Assembly (NCBI GenBank): GCA_030425685.1
Contig: JAUIAD010000012.1
Coordinates: 34,768 to 98,767, forward strand
DNA length: 64,000 nt
Reading direction: 5' to 3'
From: Gammaproteobacteria bacterium
GTDB taxonomy: Bacteria > Pseudomonadota > Gammaproteobacteria > Coxiellales > Coxiellaceae
Shown: positions 1 to 9,927 of the stretch, piece after piece
Position numbering within the stretch: the first letter of the stretch is position 1
Layout: every line of letters begins with the position of its first letter
Program-made: the position numbers and the translations under genes
The notes under the pieces: generated by a model
The model's database searches: none
Told to the model about the DNA's origin: nothing
Seen by the model: only the letters and a program-made list of their open reading frames with translations

Positions 1-1
1 G

Positions 2-64
2 TCCTTGAATGAGAATGCTGATGGAGAGCCATCACACGGTTCTCACTCTGCTCCTGCGGCTTAG
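2..64 (+). CDS. 3' end of a truncated gene running in from the left edge
   Basis: An open frame entering at the window edge gives 20 residues rich in Ser, His, Ala and Pro and ends with TAG just before the palindromic repeat upstream of the icd 3' end. It would be convergent with icd. In Legionella clpS and clpA lie near icd, so clpA is conceivable, but 20 residues cannot identify it. It could also be a chance open frame. Confidence 0.3.
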   Translation, partial: SLNENADGEPSHGSHSAPAA

Positions 65-88
65 ATATTCAAGATATGATGATGTTGC

Positions 89-108
89 GGGCGCAGCATG
101 CTGCGCCC
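89..108. repeat. Dispersed 20-bp palindrome, copy 1
   Basis: The sequence GGGCGCAGCATGCTGCGCCC is a perfect palindrome, followed by CCTAC. It sits between the convergent edge frame and icd. Similar elements recur at 14166, 14240, 26733, 26799, 26872 and 58580, all between genes. On either strand it could fold as a GC-rich hairpin and may act as a terminator here, though there is no U-run. Confidence 0.85.
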
Positions 109-135
109 CTACACCCCTCCCGCGAGATACGGGAA

Positions 136-1392
136 TTACATGGCCTTAATAACACAGTCACCGAAGGCAGAGCAGCTGACTTCTTCGGCATCACTCATTA
201 AACGGGCAAAATCATAAGTTACCGTTTTCGCCTGAATGGCTCCAGCCATGCCTTTAATAACCAAATCGGCAGCTTCTGTCCAACCTAAGTGTCGTAACAT
301 CATCTCGGCTGATAAGATTAATGAACCTGGGTTTACCTTATCTTGACCCGCGTATTTAGGCGCCGTGCCATGCGTTGCTTCAAACAAACCGACTTCGTCG
401 CTTAAGTTCGCACCCGGAGCAATACCAATACCACCAACTTCAGCAGCTAAAGCATCAGAAATATAATCACCATTTAAATTCATCGTAGCAATAACATCGT
501 ATTCAGCAGGACGTAATAAAATTTGCTGTAAGAACGCATCAGCAATCACATCTTTAATAACGATCTCTTTGCCAGTGTTAGGATTTTTCATCGTGTGCCA
601 TGGACCGCCATCTAAAGGCGTTGCACCAAACTCTTTCGCTGCCACTTCATAGCCCCACTCTTTAAAGCTACCTTCGGTGAATTTCATAATATTGCCTTTA
701 TGCACCAAGGTGACTGAGTCACGATCGTTATCAATGGCGTATTGAATAGCGCGATGCACTAGACGTGAAGTACCTTCCTGAGAAACTGGTTTAACACCAA
801 TACCACTAGTTTCAGGAAAACGAATTTTTTTAACGCCCATTTCATTTTGTAAAAACGCAATCACTTTTTTAGCTTCGGGGCTGCCTGCTTCCCATTCGAT
901 ACCCGCATAGATATCTTCAGAGTTTTCACGGAAAATAACCATATCTACTTTTTCAGGATGTTTAACCGGGCTTGGCACGCCAGTAAAATAACGCACTGGA
1001 CGTAAACAAACATAGAGATCCATGTTTTGACGTAATGCCACATTTAAAGAACGAATACCGCCACCAACCGGTGTGGTTAAAGGCCCTTTAATCGCAACCG
1101 CGTATTTTTTAATCGCCTCTAAGGTTTCTTGTGGTAACCACTGGTCAGCACCGTAAACTTTCGTCGCTTTTTCACCAGCAAAAACTTCCATCCATTCTAT
1201 TTTGCGGTCACCGCCATAGGCTTTTTCAACCGCTGCATCAATCACACTCTGCATAACTGGAGTAATATCAACACCAATCCCATCGCCTTCAATAAAAGGG
1301 ATAATAGGCTCATTAGGGACCGTTAAACTAGCGTCGCTATTAACAACAATGGGATCTCCAGCACTAGGGACTGTGATATGTTCATATGACAT
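136..1392 (-). CDS. icd: Isocitrate dehydrogenase, NADP-dependent
   Basis: This is the TCA-cycle enzyme that oxidatively decarboxylates isocitrate to 2-oxoglutarate in the cytoplasm. At 418 residues it has the length of the E. coli enzyme and aligns almost throughout. The substrate and regulatory segment [12 protein letters not shown] carries Ser115, equivalent to the serine phosphorylated by AceK in E. coli. The [17 protein letters not shown] stretch contains the Lys-Tyr pair that gives NADP preference. The start ATG has an AGGAG at good spacing. It is monocistronic, 47 bp downstream of queA on the same strand. No aceK is present in the window, so phospho-control is not demonstrated. Confidence 0.97.
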   Translation of the reverse strand: MSYEHITVPSAGDPIVVNSDASLTVPNEPIIPFIEGDGIGVDITPVMQSVIDAAVEKAYGGDRKIEWMEVFAGEKATKVYGADQWLPQETLEAIKKYAVAIKGPLTTPVGGGIRSLNVALRQNMDLYVCLRPVRYFTGVPSPVKHPEKVDMVIFRENSEDIYAGIEWEAGSPEAKKVIAFLQNEMGVKKIRFPETSGIGVKPVSQEGTSRLVHRAIQYAIDNDRDSVTLVHKGNIMKFTEGSFKEWGYEVAAKEFGATPLDGGPWHTMKNPNTGKEIVIKDVIADAFLQQILLRPAEYDVIATMNLNGDYISDALAAEVGGIGIAPGANLSDEVGLFEATHGTAPKYAGQDKVNPGSLILSAEMMLRHLGWTEAADLVIKGMAGAIQAKTVTYDFARLMSDAEEVSCSAFGDCVIKAM

Positions 1393-1439
1393 GTATTACT
1401 CCTAACGTTTATAAACTAATGTTGAACGGCAGTTTAACA

Positions 1440-2459
1440 TTATTTTACAAACATGGCATCGCCATAGCTGAAAAAACGATAGCCTTGCGTAACAGCATGC
1501 GCATACGCATTCATGATCAACTTGTGGCCACCCAGAGCGGATACCAGCATGAGTAATGTTGATTTTGGCAAGTGGAAATTGGTTAAAAGAGCGTCAATTA
1601 TTTTAAAATCATAACCGGGATAAATAAATAACTGCGTATCACCTTGAAAAGGCTTAAGCTCACCGGATTGCCCTGCGGTTTCCAAACAACGCACTACCGT
1701 TGTCCCCAACGCAATAACACGCCCGCCACGTTGACGGCACTCTTGCACTTTTTGGCAGACTTGTGGGGAGACCTCCAAATATTCTTTGTGCATAACATGT
1801 TCTTTTAACGAATCCGTACGTACGGGTTGAAACGTCCCAGCACCGACGTGCAACGTAACAAAAGCACGATCTACACCCTTCTCATCTAAAGCCTTTAACG
1901 TTGCCTCATCAAAATGCAAAGAGGCTGTTGGTGCTGCGACGGCACCTTCTCGTTTAGCAAATACTGTTTGATAGCGCTCCTTATCTAAGCCCTCAGGTTG
2001 ACGATCAATATAAGGCGGTAAAGGAATAGCGCCATATTGGTGCAAGGTCTCTAGCGCTGAACTTTCGGTCAAAAACTCAAGCTCAAATAAGGCATCATGG
2101 CGGGCAATAACCTCAACCTCAAACGCCTCAGCAAGCTTGAGCCGCTGCCCAGGCTTGGGTGACTTACTGGACTTAATATGCGCCAAAACACGCTGAGAGG
2201 ACAAGATGCGTTCAACCAGGCACTCAATTTTACCCCCCGTGGACTTGACCCCAAATAACCGCGCTGGAATCACTCTGGTATCGTTGCAGACTAGCAGATC
2301 CTTCTTATCGATCAAGTCTATAATATCGGCAAACTGGCGATCTGCTAGCGTCTGAGAGGCACGATCAACCACCAGCAAGCGACTGGCTGTTCGCTTTTCT
2401 AACGGGTATTTGGCTATCTGCGCCTCTGGTAAAATATAATCAAAATCTTGTGTAATCAT
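1440..2459 (-). CDS. queA: S-adenosylmethionine:tRNA ribosyltransferase-isomerase
   Basis: QueA transfers the ribosyl part of SAM to preQ1 in tRNA, giving epoxyqueuosine in the wobble position of GUN-anticodon tRNAs. The 339-residue protein has the full family length. It carries the N-terminal segment [17 protein letters not shown], the [15 protein letters not shown] core and the C-terminal [16 protein letters not shown] motif, all diagnostic. The ribosome-binding site is weak. The usual partner tgt is not adjacent; icd follows 47 bp downstream in the same orientation, so co-transcription is possible but unsupported by function. Confidence 0.96.
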   Translation of the reverse strand: MITQDFDYILPEAQIAKYPLEKRTASRLLVVDRASQTLADRQFADIIDLIDKKDLLVCNDTRVIPARLFGVKSTGGKIECLVERILSSQRVLAHIKSSKSPKPGQRLKLAEAFEVEVIARHDALFELEFLTESSALETLHQYGAIPLPPYIDRQPEGLDKERYQTVFAKREGAVAAPTASLHFDEATLKALDEKGVDRAFVTLHVGAGTFQPVRTDSLKEHVMHKEYLEVSPQVCQKVQECRQRGGRVIALGTTVVRCLETAGQSGELKPFQGDTQLFIYPGYDFKIIDALLTNFHLPKSTLLMLVSALGGHKLIMNAYAHAVTQGYRFFSYGDAMFVK

Positions 2460-2561
2460 TGTTCTGCGGTTGTTTTTTTAGGCAAAAGAGTATATCACAA
2501 CCAAACTGCTTGCCCTAGGCCTGTCATGACGCTCTATAAACCTCACCACAACGCTCACAAC

Positions 2562-2604
2562 CCCGTCATGATGACGAGTATTTAATTGATTGTGGGATGA
2601 CGGG
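2562..2604. repeat. Inverted repeat (CCCGTCAT / ATGACGGG)
   Basis: Eight-base arms CCCGTCAT (2562-2569) and ATGACGGG (2597-2604) flank a 27-nt AT-richer loop between the divergent queA and GltB-like genes. The GTCAT...ATGAC ends resemble the hairpin elements at 18148, 24650 and 45640, so this may be a diverged member of the same dispersed family. A role as an operator is not excluded. Confidence 0.5.
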
Positions 2605-2682
2605 CCCCAACTTTCGCAAACACCTCAAACTTAAGCTATTATTGTAAGATACGTATCAATTTATAAGATAAGGATAGGGCAA

Positions 2683-4308
2683 ATGGTCGTTAGAACTTGG
2701 TACTATATTTGCGCACTTGTACTCCTCGTTGCCACGGTAATTGTGTCTATTTTCCACCCGGATTTTTGGTGGGCAATGATTGTTATCGGCCCCCTCGTTA
2801 TCCTGGGCATCTATGACATCGTACAAACGCATAGCAACATCCTGAGGAACTATCCGGTTTGGGGACATTGGCGTTATTTACTGCTAAGCATCCGCCCGCA
2901 GATCCAACAATACTTTATTAATACTGATCAAAGTGGTCGCCCCTTTAATGCTGAAATGCGCAAGCTTGTTTATGACCGTTCCAATAATCGCGAAGACAAT
3001 ATGCCTTTTGGTACCCAACGTGATGTCCACGGCATTGGCTATGAATGGGTTAACCACTCCATGACACCAACCAAGCCATCACTAGAATGCGCACGCGTCG
3101 TTATTGGCGGCCCTGAGTGTACACAGCCCTACTCTTCCTCACGCTTAAACATCTCTGCCATGAGCTTTGGCGCCATCTCTCCCGAAGCCATCTGCGCGCT
3201 CAATCGAGGGGCACATATGGGCAACTTTGCGCAAGACACCGGTGAAGGCGGCTTAAGCAAATACCATCTTAAAGAAGGTGGCGATATAATTTGGGAGCTA
3301 GGCACCGGTTATTTTGGTTGTCGCACAGCGGATGGGAAATTCGACCCCGAACAATTTAAGAAAAAATCGCGCTTAAAAAATGTAAAAATGGTGGAAATAA
3401 AAGTCTCACAAGGTGCAAAACCTTCCCATGGCGCTATCTTACCTGGGGCAAAAGTAACAGAAGAAATAGCCGAAGCACGCGGCATCCCTGTCGGCAAAGA
3501 TTGCGACTCACCCGCGCATCACTCCGCATTTTCAACGCCTATAGAACTATTAGAATTTGTTAAACAACTGCGTGAATTAAGCGGTGGGAAACCAGCGGGC
3601 TTTAAGCTCTGTATTGGTATACGCACAGAGTTTATGGCGATCTGTAAGGCTATGCTCGAAACCAATATCTATCCAGATTTTATCGTTATTGATGGATCTG
3701 AAGGTGGTACCGGTGCTGCACCCGTTGAGTTTTCTGACTTTATCGGCACACCACTCAACGAAGGCCTGATCTTTGCCCATAACTGCCTAGTCGGCATCAA
3801 CGCACGCGAGCATATAAGGCTGATCGCTAGCGGTAAAATCATCTCTGGATTCGACATTGCCACCAAAATCACCCTAGGCGCAGACCTTTGCAACAGTGCC
3901 CGCGGCATGATGTTCTCGTTAGGCTGCGTACAATCACGACGCTGCCACACCAACCAATGCCCAACGGGTGTTGCTACTCAAGATCCTAAACGACGCTACG
4001 CTTTAAGAGTCGATAAACGCGCCCCACTGATTAGAAATTTCCATGATGCCACACTGAAAAGCTTTCTCGCTGTGTTAGGCGCGGTTGGTGTCGAGCATCC
4101 TGAAAATTTACACCCTGCTCATATTCATCGTCGCATTAGCAAAAATGAGGCGCAAACTTACAATCAAATTTATACCTATTTGCAGCCACGGCAATTATTA
4201 GACGGAACAGCACCAGATGATTATTTAACAGATTGGAAAAGAGCCGATGCGCATTGCTTCACTACACAATTAAGCGATACACACCGCGCTAAAAGTGAAG
4301 ATGAATAA
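2683..4308 (+). CDS. FMN-binding glutamate synthase-family membrane-anchored protein
   Basis: The 541-residue protein corresponds to the central FMN and glutamate-synthesising part of GltB, without the glutaminase domain. The N-terminus has two hydrophobic segments (about residues 5-22 and 28-45), typical of the stand-alone family. The core contains SFGAISPEAI, the GEGGLSKYH loop and IDGSEGGTGAAP (flavin phosphate binding). Cys415, Cys421 and Cys426 (C-x5-C-x4-C) match the 3Fe-4S ligands of glutamate synthase. The physiological reaction of this family is not established; it may use an unknown amine or ammonia source. Its stop overlaps the ATG of the aldehyde dehydrogenase by one base (TAATG), so the two are translationally coupled. 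Confidence 0.88.
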   Translation: MVVRTWYYICALVLLVATVIVSIFHPDFWWAMIVIGPLVILGIYDIVQTHSNILRNYPVWGHWRYLLLSIRPQIQQYFINTDQSGRPFNAEMRKLVYDRSNNREDNMPFGTQRDVHGIGYEWVNHSMTPTKPSLECARVVIGGPECTQPYSSSRLNISAMSFGAISPEAICALNRGAHMGNFAQDTGEGGLSKYHLKEGGDIIWELGTGYFGCRTADGKFDPEQFKKKSRLKNVKMVEIKVSQGAKPSHGAILPGAKVTEEIAEARGIPVGKDCDSPAHHSAFSTPIELLEFVKQLRELSGGKPAGFKLCIGIRTEFMAICKAMLETNIYPDFIVIDGSEGGTGAAPVEFSDFIGTPLNEGLIFAHNCLVGINAREHIRLIASGKIISGFDIATKITLGADLCNSARGMMFSLGCVQSRRCHTNQCPTGVATQDPKRRYALRVDKRAPLIRNFHDATLKSFLAVLGAVGVEHPENLHPAHIHRRISKNEAQTYNQIYTYLQPRQLLDGTAPDDYLTDWKRADAHCFTTQLSDTHRAKSEDE

Positions 4309-5675
4309 TGACTATTAGAACAGTCAATCCAGCAAATGGAGAAATATTAGCGTCTTACAAGCTCTTCTCACCTGCGCTAACACGAGAGATTATCGATCTT
4401 ACGCACAGCGCTTACCTGCAATGGAAAGAAACGAGCTTTGAACATAGAGCAACGCTTCTCCGTCGTGCCGCACAATTACTGCAAGACAATAAAGCAACCT
4501 ATGCCACACTGATGAGCAACGAAATGGGCAAGCCCATTAGCGCCGCAGAAGCCGAAGTAGATAAATGCGCCTGGGTTTGTAACTATTACGCTGACCATGG
4601 CGAAGCATTACTAAAACCACGCATCATTGAAACCGACATGCAAAAAAGCTACGTCACCTACCGGCCAAATGGCGTTATCTTTGCCATCATGCCGTGGAAC
4701 TTTCCGATGTGGCAAGTGTTTCGTTTTGCCGCCCCGAACTTAATGGCCGGCCACGGCTGCTTATTGAAACATGCACCCATTTCAACGGGAACCGCCTTAG
4801 CCATTGAAGCATTATGTCAACAGGCGGGTTTTCCTGAGCACCTATTCCGCACCTTAGTGATTGATAATGAAGAAGCCGCACATGTGATTGCAAACGAAAA
4901 AGTATCCGGCGTCACCTTAACCGGCAGTGAACGCGCCGGCAAATCCGTTGGTATGGAAGCCGGAAAAAATCTCAAAAAAGTGGTATTAGAATTAGGCGGC
5001 TGTGATCCCTATCTCATTCTCCGCGATGCTGATTTAGATAAAGCTACTGAAGCCAGTGTTAATTCACGCTTAAATAATAGCGGTCAAGTCTGCATTGCAG
5101 CCAAGCGCATTATTGCCGTTGAAAGCATTTACAGCGACATAAAAGAGCGCATCGTGGAAAAGATAAAAAGCTTTACCGTCGGCAACCCCCTTGATAAAAA
5201 CACGGATCTCGGCCCGATGGCACGTCAAGATTTACGTCAAACCGTGCATATGCAAGTGGTCAATAGCGTTAAAGAAGGCGCCACGCTTATTGAAGGCGGC
5301 GAAATCCCATCTGGCCCTGGCTTCTATTACCCCATCACAGTATTAGCAGACGTAGGCCCAGAAATGACAGCCTTCAAAGAGGAAGTCTTTGGCCCTGTCA
5401 TTGCATTGATTAAAGCAAAAAATGAAAATCATGCCATTGAGTTAGCTAATCAATCTGCTTATGGATTAAGCGCTGCTGTTTTTACCGAGGACTTAGAACG
5501 AGGTGAAAATATTGCGGCTAATAAAATTCGAACCGGAACTTGCGCTGTAAATACCTTTGTTAAGTCTGACCCACGCCTACCATTTGGCGGCATTAAAAAT
5601 TCAGGCTATGGACGAGAACTTGCTGATGAAGGGATTCATGCGTTTATGAACGTTAAGACTGTGGTGGTGGGATAA
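4308..5675 (+). CDS. NAD(P)-dependent aldehyde dehydrogenase, succinate-semialdehyde dehydrogenase type
   Basis: This 455-residue member of the aldehyde dehydrogenase superfamily most resembles Sad/GabD-type succinate-semialdehyde dehydrogenases. The NAD-binding region has MPWNFPMWQ and GSERAGKSV. The catalytic residues are visible as Glu228 in LELGGCDPY and Cys262 in NSGQVCIAAKR; the family's usual NxGQxC context is intact. It is coupled by a 1-bp overlap to the GltB-like gene upstream, which suggests a joint role in glutamate, GABA or succinate-semialdehyde metabolism; that link is inference. No GABA transaminase is nearby. It converges on the RND permease gene with a 6-bp gap. Confidence 0.9.
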   Translation: MTIRTVNPANGEILASYKLFSPALTREIIDLTHSAYLQWKETSFEHRATLLRRAAQLLQDNKATYATLMSNEMGKPISAAEAEVDKCAWVCNYYADHGEALLKPRIIETDMQKSYVTYRPNGVIFAIMPWNFPMWQVFRFAAPNLMAGHGCLLKHAPISTGTALAIEALCQQAGFPEHLFRTLVIDNEEAAHVIANEKVSGVTLTGSERAGKSVGMEAGKNLKKVVLELGGCDPYLILRDADLDKATEASVNSRLNNSGQVCIAAKRIIAVESIYSDIKERIVEKIKSFTVGNPLDKNTDLGPMARQDLRQTVHMQVVNSVKEGATLIEGGEIPSGPGFYYPITVLADVGPEMTAFKEEVFGPVIALIKAKNENHAIELANQSAYGLSAAVFTEDLERGENIAANKIRTGTCAVNTFVKSDPRLPFGGIKNSGYGRELADEGIHAFMNVKTVVVG

Positions 5676-5681
5676 AACCTA

Positions 5682-8600
5682 TCAATCAATGCGCTTAGCA
5701 ATCAAAGCATACACTGTAGGCACAACAAATAATGTCAAACACGTCCCCAGCGCCATACCACCAATAATCACCCAACCAATTTGCTGCCGCGGTGTTGCAC
5801 CAGCACCATGAGCTAATACCAAAGGCAATGCTCCACATATCATAGCCGCCGTGGTCATAAGAATGGGGCGCAAGCGTACCGCCGCCCCTTCAATTGCCGC
5901 CTCAAGACGACTTAACCCCCGCTCTTGTGCCAAATTAGCAAAGTCGACAATTAAAATACCATGCTTGCTAATCAAGCCAACCAACATCAACAAACCCACT
6001 TGCGTATAGATATTCAAGGTACTATCCGTTAAAAACATCACATACAAAGCACCCGATATCGCTAACGGCACGCTTAGCATCACAATAAACGGATCGCGAA
6101 AGCTATTAAAGTGCGCGGCTAAAAATAAATAAATCAGCACCAGCGCAAAGGAAAATGCAATTAACAACGCCCCTTGCGATTGCACATACTGACGCGTTTG
6201 CCCGATAAAATCATAAAAATAATTACTCGGCATATGGTTAGTAACATAACCCTCAAGATAACCTAACACCTGCCCCATGGTATATCCAGGCGCGATACTG
6301 GCTTTGAGTGTAGCAGAATGCATTTGCTGAAACTCATTTAAACTCTGCGGTGCGACAGACTTAGTAATATGAACAAGATTTTCCAAAGGAATCAAATCAC
6401 CATTTTTACTACGAACATAAAAAGTCTTCATCGCTTGTGGGTTTAAGCGAAAACGGCGGAACACCTGCGGTATCACTTCATAACTATAACCAAAGGTGCC
6501 AAAACGATTTAAAATCGGCTCACCTAACATAATACTTAATGTCTGCGTAATCTCACTTACCGGCACCTCTAACTGTCCCGCTTTATTACGATTAATATTG
6601 ATATTCAAATTAATCTTATCGAGTTTAAAGGTAGTGTTTGGATCTTGAATACCAGGATATTTTTCCGCTGCATTAATTAAATTTTCCATTTGCTCGTTTA
6701 ATTGTGCATACGGCGCATCAGATTTTAAAACAAACTTAACTGGCTGGCCGGGCAATGCTCCTGGAATCGGTGGCATTTTAACGGCAAAGGCTAATAAACC
6801 AGGGATGCGTTCGAATTGCTTCATCACATAAGCCATCACCTGATTTTCCGTGCGCTTTCTTTCATTTTGTGGTTTTAGTAACACCCAAGAGTTTGCCACA
6901 TTGGGACCAAAAAGAGGGATGGCGTTAAATAATCCATACGCTTGTTGCTCAGGCAACGTACTGTAAACATAATTCATTGCTGCTGAGTAACGCATCATAT
7001 AATCTAAATTCGCATCACTGGGACCAATGCCCAAACCAATTAAAATCCCTTCATTTTCTACGGGTGCCAATTCTCCTGGAATAGCATCAAATAAATGCAA
7101 ACCGGCAACTAGTAAAAAGAGATAGACCAACAATACCAGCCACTTCATGCTCATCACTTCGGTTAACAGATGGCGATAATGACTTCTTACTTTAGCAAAC
7201 AGTTTATCTAAACGTGCTGGTAATGATTTTTCTGATTGCTCTATCGGAATCAGGCGCGTACACATCACCGGTGATACATACAAGGCTAAAACACCGGAAA
7301 TAATAACAACTAATGATAATGTAAAAGCAAACTGCTTAAACAAATAACCCGGCACCCCAGGAACAAAACCAATCGGTGTAAAGACAACAGCAACTGTTAG
7401 CGTCATCGTAATAATCGCCATCTTTAATTCAGTCACACCAGCAACGGCGGCTTTAAAACGATTCATACCTAGCTCTATATGTCGATGGACATTCTCAACG
7501 ACAACGATTGAATCATCCACCACCAAGCCAATCGCTAACACCCAGGAAAGCAGTGTTAGAGTATTTAAGCTGTAACCCAACAAATGCATCAGTGCAGCGG
7601 CACCCAAAATCGATAACGGAATAGTAACCAGTGGAACAACGATAGTACGCAAGGAACCTAGAAAAGCAAAGACGACGAGAAAAACAAACAAAGCTGCGAC
7701 AAAAATAGTAAAATAGACTTCCCGCACCGAGGCCTTAGCAAACTGTGTTACATTCCACATGTTTTTTATAATTAAGCCAGGCGGCAAGTTCTTTTGTAGT
7801 TTTTTTAATTTCTCGAGCACTAACTTAGCGGTTTCAATGGAATTAGCCGTATCGGTTGTCATCACACCCATCATCACACTCGGCTTACTATCAGAAAATG
7901 CAGAGGTCAGATAATCCGATGCACCAAGAATAGCACGCCCTATATCTTTTATTTTCACATAACTGCCCTTATTGCTTTTAATAATAATATTATTAAACTC
8001 TTTCGCGGTTGATAAATTTGAGCCTGTAATCACGTTTAAACGCATAAAAGGACTATTGAGCGAACCCGACGCTGAACGTAAATTATGTTTTAACAACGCA
8101 TCTCTTACATCAACCGCGGAAACATCCAGCGCGGCCATTTTTAAAGGATTAAGCCAAATGCGCATCGCATAGTCACGCCCACCAAAAATATCGACATTCG
8201 CTACGCCTGGCACCGACTCAAACTGCGGTAGAACATTATTGCGTAAGTACTCCGTCATTTGCTCATTGCTTAGCTTTTGGCTTAAGGCAGCAATATATAA
8301 AATAGCGCCAGATGCTGCTTGGTTAGGATCGACTTTAATCACTTGGGGGCTATTAATATTTCTTGGCATTTTCCAACGAATACTGGCAATACGCGCATTG
8401 ATTTGCGGCAACATCGCATCTACATCAGTACCTAACTTAAACTTTAAGGTAATCAGACTTTCATTGACCGTATTAGTAGAACTCATATAGTCTAAATTAT
8501 TTAAACCACTCAACGCTTGCTGCATAGGAACGGTAACAAAACCTTCCATGGTATGCGGGTCTGCCCCTGGGTAGACGGTATCGATTTCAACCATGTAAGA

Positions 8601-8723
8601 AGGCAACAGCGGGTATTGACGAACTGGCAAGGTAAAATAAGCTGTAATACCCAATAATACAATAAGCAAACATAAGGTGATCGCCAACACTGGCTTTTGG
8701 ATAAAGAGTTTAAGGCCCATCAT
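5682..8723 (-). CDS. RND efflux pump inner-membrane permease (HAE1/AcrB-type)
   Basis: This is the proton-driven permease of a tripartite efflux pump. The protein (about 1013 residues) shows the two-fold RND architecture: TM1, a large periplasmic loop, six TMs, then a second copy. TM4 carries GLVVDDSIVVVENVHRH with the Asp-Asp pair needed for proton relay. The longest frame begins at a TTG at 8747 with no ribosome-binding site; I chose ATG 8723, or the adjacent ATG 8720, preceded by AAGGAG at somewhat long spacing. Either start still overlaps the end of the membrane fusion gene, indicating coupling. No TolC-like gene is adjacent, so the outer-membrane channel must be encoded elsewhere. The substrate is unknown. 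Confidence 0.93.
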   Translation of the reverse strand: MMGLKLFIQKPVLAITLCLLIVLLGITAYFTLPVRQYPLLPSYMVEIDTVYPGADPHTMEGFVTVPMQQALSGLNNLDYMSSTNTVNESLITLKFKLGTDVDAMLPQINARIASIRWKMPRNINSPQVIKVDPNQAASGAILYIAALSQKLSNEQMTEYLRNNVLPQFESVPGVANVDIFGGRDYAMRIWLNPLKMAALDVSAVDVRDALLKHNLRSASGSLNSPFMRLNVITGSNLSTAKEFNNIIIKSNKGSYVKIKDIGRAILGASDYLTSAFSDSKPSVMMGVMTTDTANSIETAKLVLEKLKKLQKNLPPGLIIKNMWNVTQFAKASVREVYFTIFVAALFVFLVVFAFLGSLRTIVVPLVTIPLSILGAAALMHLLGYSLNTLTLLSWVLAIGLVVDDSIVVVENVHRHIELGMNRFKAAVAGVTELKMAIITMTLTVAVVFTPIGFVPGVPGYLFKQFAFTLSLVVIISGVLALYVSPVMCTRLIPIEQSEKSLPARLDKLFAKVRSHYRHLLTEVMSMKWLVLLVYLFLLVAGLHLFDAIPGELAPVENEGILIGLGIGPSDANLDYMMRYSAAMNYVYSTLPEQQAYGLFNAIPLFGPNVANSWVLLKPQNERKRTENQVMAYVMKQFERIPGLLAFAVKMPPIPGALPGQPVKFVLKSDAPYAQLNEQMENLINAAEKYPGIQDPNTTFKLDKINLNININRNKAGQLEVPVSEITQTLSIMLGEPILNRFGTFGYSYEVIPQVFRRFRLNPQAMKTFYVRSKNGDLIPLENLVHITKSVAPQSLNEFQQMHSATLKASIAPGYTMGQVLGYLEGYVTNHMPSNYFYDFIGQTRQYVQSQGALLIAFSFALVLIYLFLAAHFNSFRDPFIVMLSVPLAISGALYVMFLTDSTLNIYTQVGLLMLVGLISKHGILIVDFANLAQERGLSRLEAAIEGAAVRLRPILMTTAAMICGALPLVLAHGAGATPRQQIGWVIIGGMALGTCLTLFVVPTVYALIAKRID

Positions 8724-9801
8724 AATTGCGATAATTCTCCTTAACAATTAACGCATTTTTATCGGTCACTTTATCGCCTTTATGAATTTTAATTTGCCCC
8801 GCGCTAACGACCACATCACCTGCTTTTAAGCCTTCAGTAATTTCAACCATATTACCGCGACGATCACCGACTTTAACAAACACTTTTTTCGGCACTTGTT
8901 TTGTTACTTTATAAACGTAATCACCATGCAGCGAGGTGACCACTGCAGTTTGCGGCACCATTAGCGCTTGTCTTTTTTTACCAAAATATAAAGTCACATC
9001 AGCGAACATGCCCGGCATAATATTCTCACCACTAATATCCGCACGTAAATCTAACATCCGGGTCTGCCGATTGACTAAGGGATTAATCGCATATATTTTT
9101 CCATAAAACTCTTTACTACCACTAACTTCTGTTCTGATTGATACCTTATCGCCGAGCTTAACACTCTTGCAATAGTCTTGTGGAACAGAAAAATCGACGC
9201 GCAATTTATCCAAGGCCTGAAACGTTGCTAAGACATCACCGGTTTTCACATAGTCATTTAAATTAATTTGCGTTAAGCCAACAATTCCATCAAAAGGCGC
9301 AACTGACTTGGTTAACTCCAAACGTTCTTCAATGGCTTTTATTTTTGCACGGTCTAAATCCATTTGCGATTTAGCGCGTAACATACGCTGATAGGAAACC
9401 GCCTTTTCTTTTTGTAGAATGGTGTATTGGCGATAATTATACTCTGATAACTCAAGCTGCGCCTTGGCCTGACGTAGCTCTGCTTCAAGAATATAAGGAT
9501 AGATAACAAACATTACCTTCCCTTTTTTAACCACACGTCCAGAAAGATAATTAATTTGCACAACACGGCCTGGGACTTGTGCGCGGATCATTATGCCAAT
9601 GCGGGAATTAATACTCCCCACTGACGTCACCTGTTGCGATAAGGTAACTTTTTTGACGGTGGCTAATGATACGATAACGGGCTTTTTGGGGCCTTTATCG
9701 GTTAACTTTTCGACATTTTTATGGTGCTTGTAAAAATAAAACCCAACCAGCAGAGCAGCAATCAATACAACGACTAAAGGTATGGCAATTTTTGATCGCA
9801 T
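8710..9801 (-). CDS. RND efflux periplasmic adaptor (membrane fusion protein)
   Basis: This 363-residue HlyD/AcrA-type adaptor links an RND permease to an outer-membrane channel. It has one N-terminal hydrophobic segment (about residues 5-24, IPLVVVLIAALLVGFYFY) without a lipobox, so it is probably a membrane-anchored rather than lipidated adaptor. It then has the barrel-sandwich hybrid halves around GRVVQINYLSGRVVKKG and SVAPFDGIVGLTQINLNDYVKTGD, separated by a short alpha-hairpin. The C-terminal beta-barrel and membrane-proximal domains follow. The start ATG has an AGGGA upstream. It is first in a two-gene operon with the permease. Confidence 0.93.
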   Translation of the reverse strand: MRSKIAIPLVVVLIAALLVGFYFYKHHKNVEKLTDKGPKKPVIVSLATVKKVTLSQQVTSVGSINSRIGIMIRAQVPGRVVQINYLSGRVVKKGKVMFVIYPYILEAELRQAKAQLELSEYNYRQYTILQKEKAVSYQRMLRAKSQMDLDRAKIKAIEERLELTKSVAPFDGIVGLTQINLNDYVKTGDVLATFQALDKLRVDFSVPQDYCKSVKLGDKVSIRTEVSGSKEFYGKIYAINPLVNRQTRMLDLRADISGENIMPGMFADVTLYFGKKRQALMVPQTAVVTSLHGDYVYKVTKQVPKKVFVKVGDRRGNMVEITEGLKAGDVVVSAGQIKIHKGDKVTDKNALIVKENYRNYDGP

Positions 9802-9856
9802 TGATCATCCCTAATACATCATTCGATCCTTAAACAATTTTAACATATTTCTGTCT

Positions 9857-9889
9857 ATTAATAATGACTTAATAACCAGGTGTTATGAT
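9857..9889 (+). promoter_or_regulatory. PmrA-like box and -10 element upstream of the U-box gene
   Basis: TTAAT at 9858-9862 and TTAAT at 9869-9873 are direct repeats separated by exactly six bases, matching the reported Legionella PmrA operator pattern (cTTAATatT-nn-cTTAATatT). Ten bases later TATGAT (9884-9889) is a good -10 hexamer. No proper -35 exists, as expected for an activator binding over that position. The predicted leader is roughly 30 nt. Control by the regulator at 42131 is inference. Confidence 0.6.
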
Positions 9890-9927
9890 AAGTGTGATTT
9901 TTCCGTTACCAATTTAAGAGAATATAG

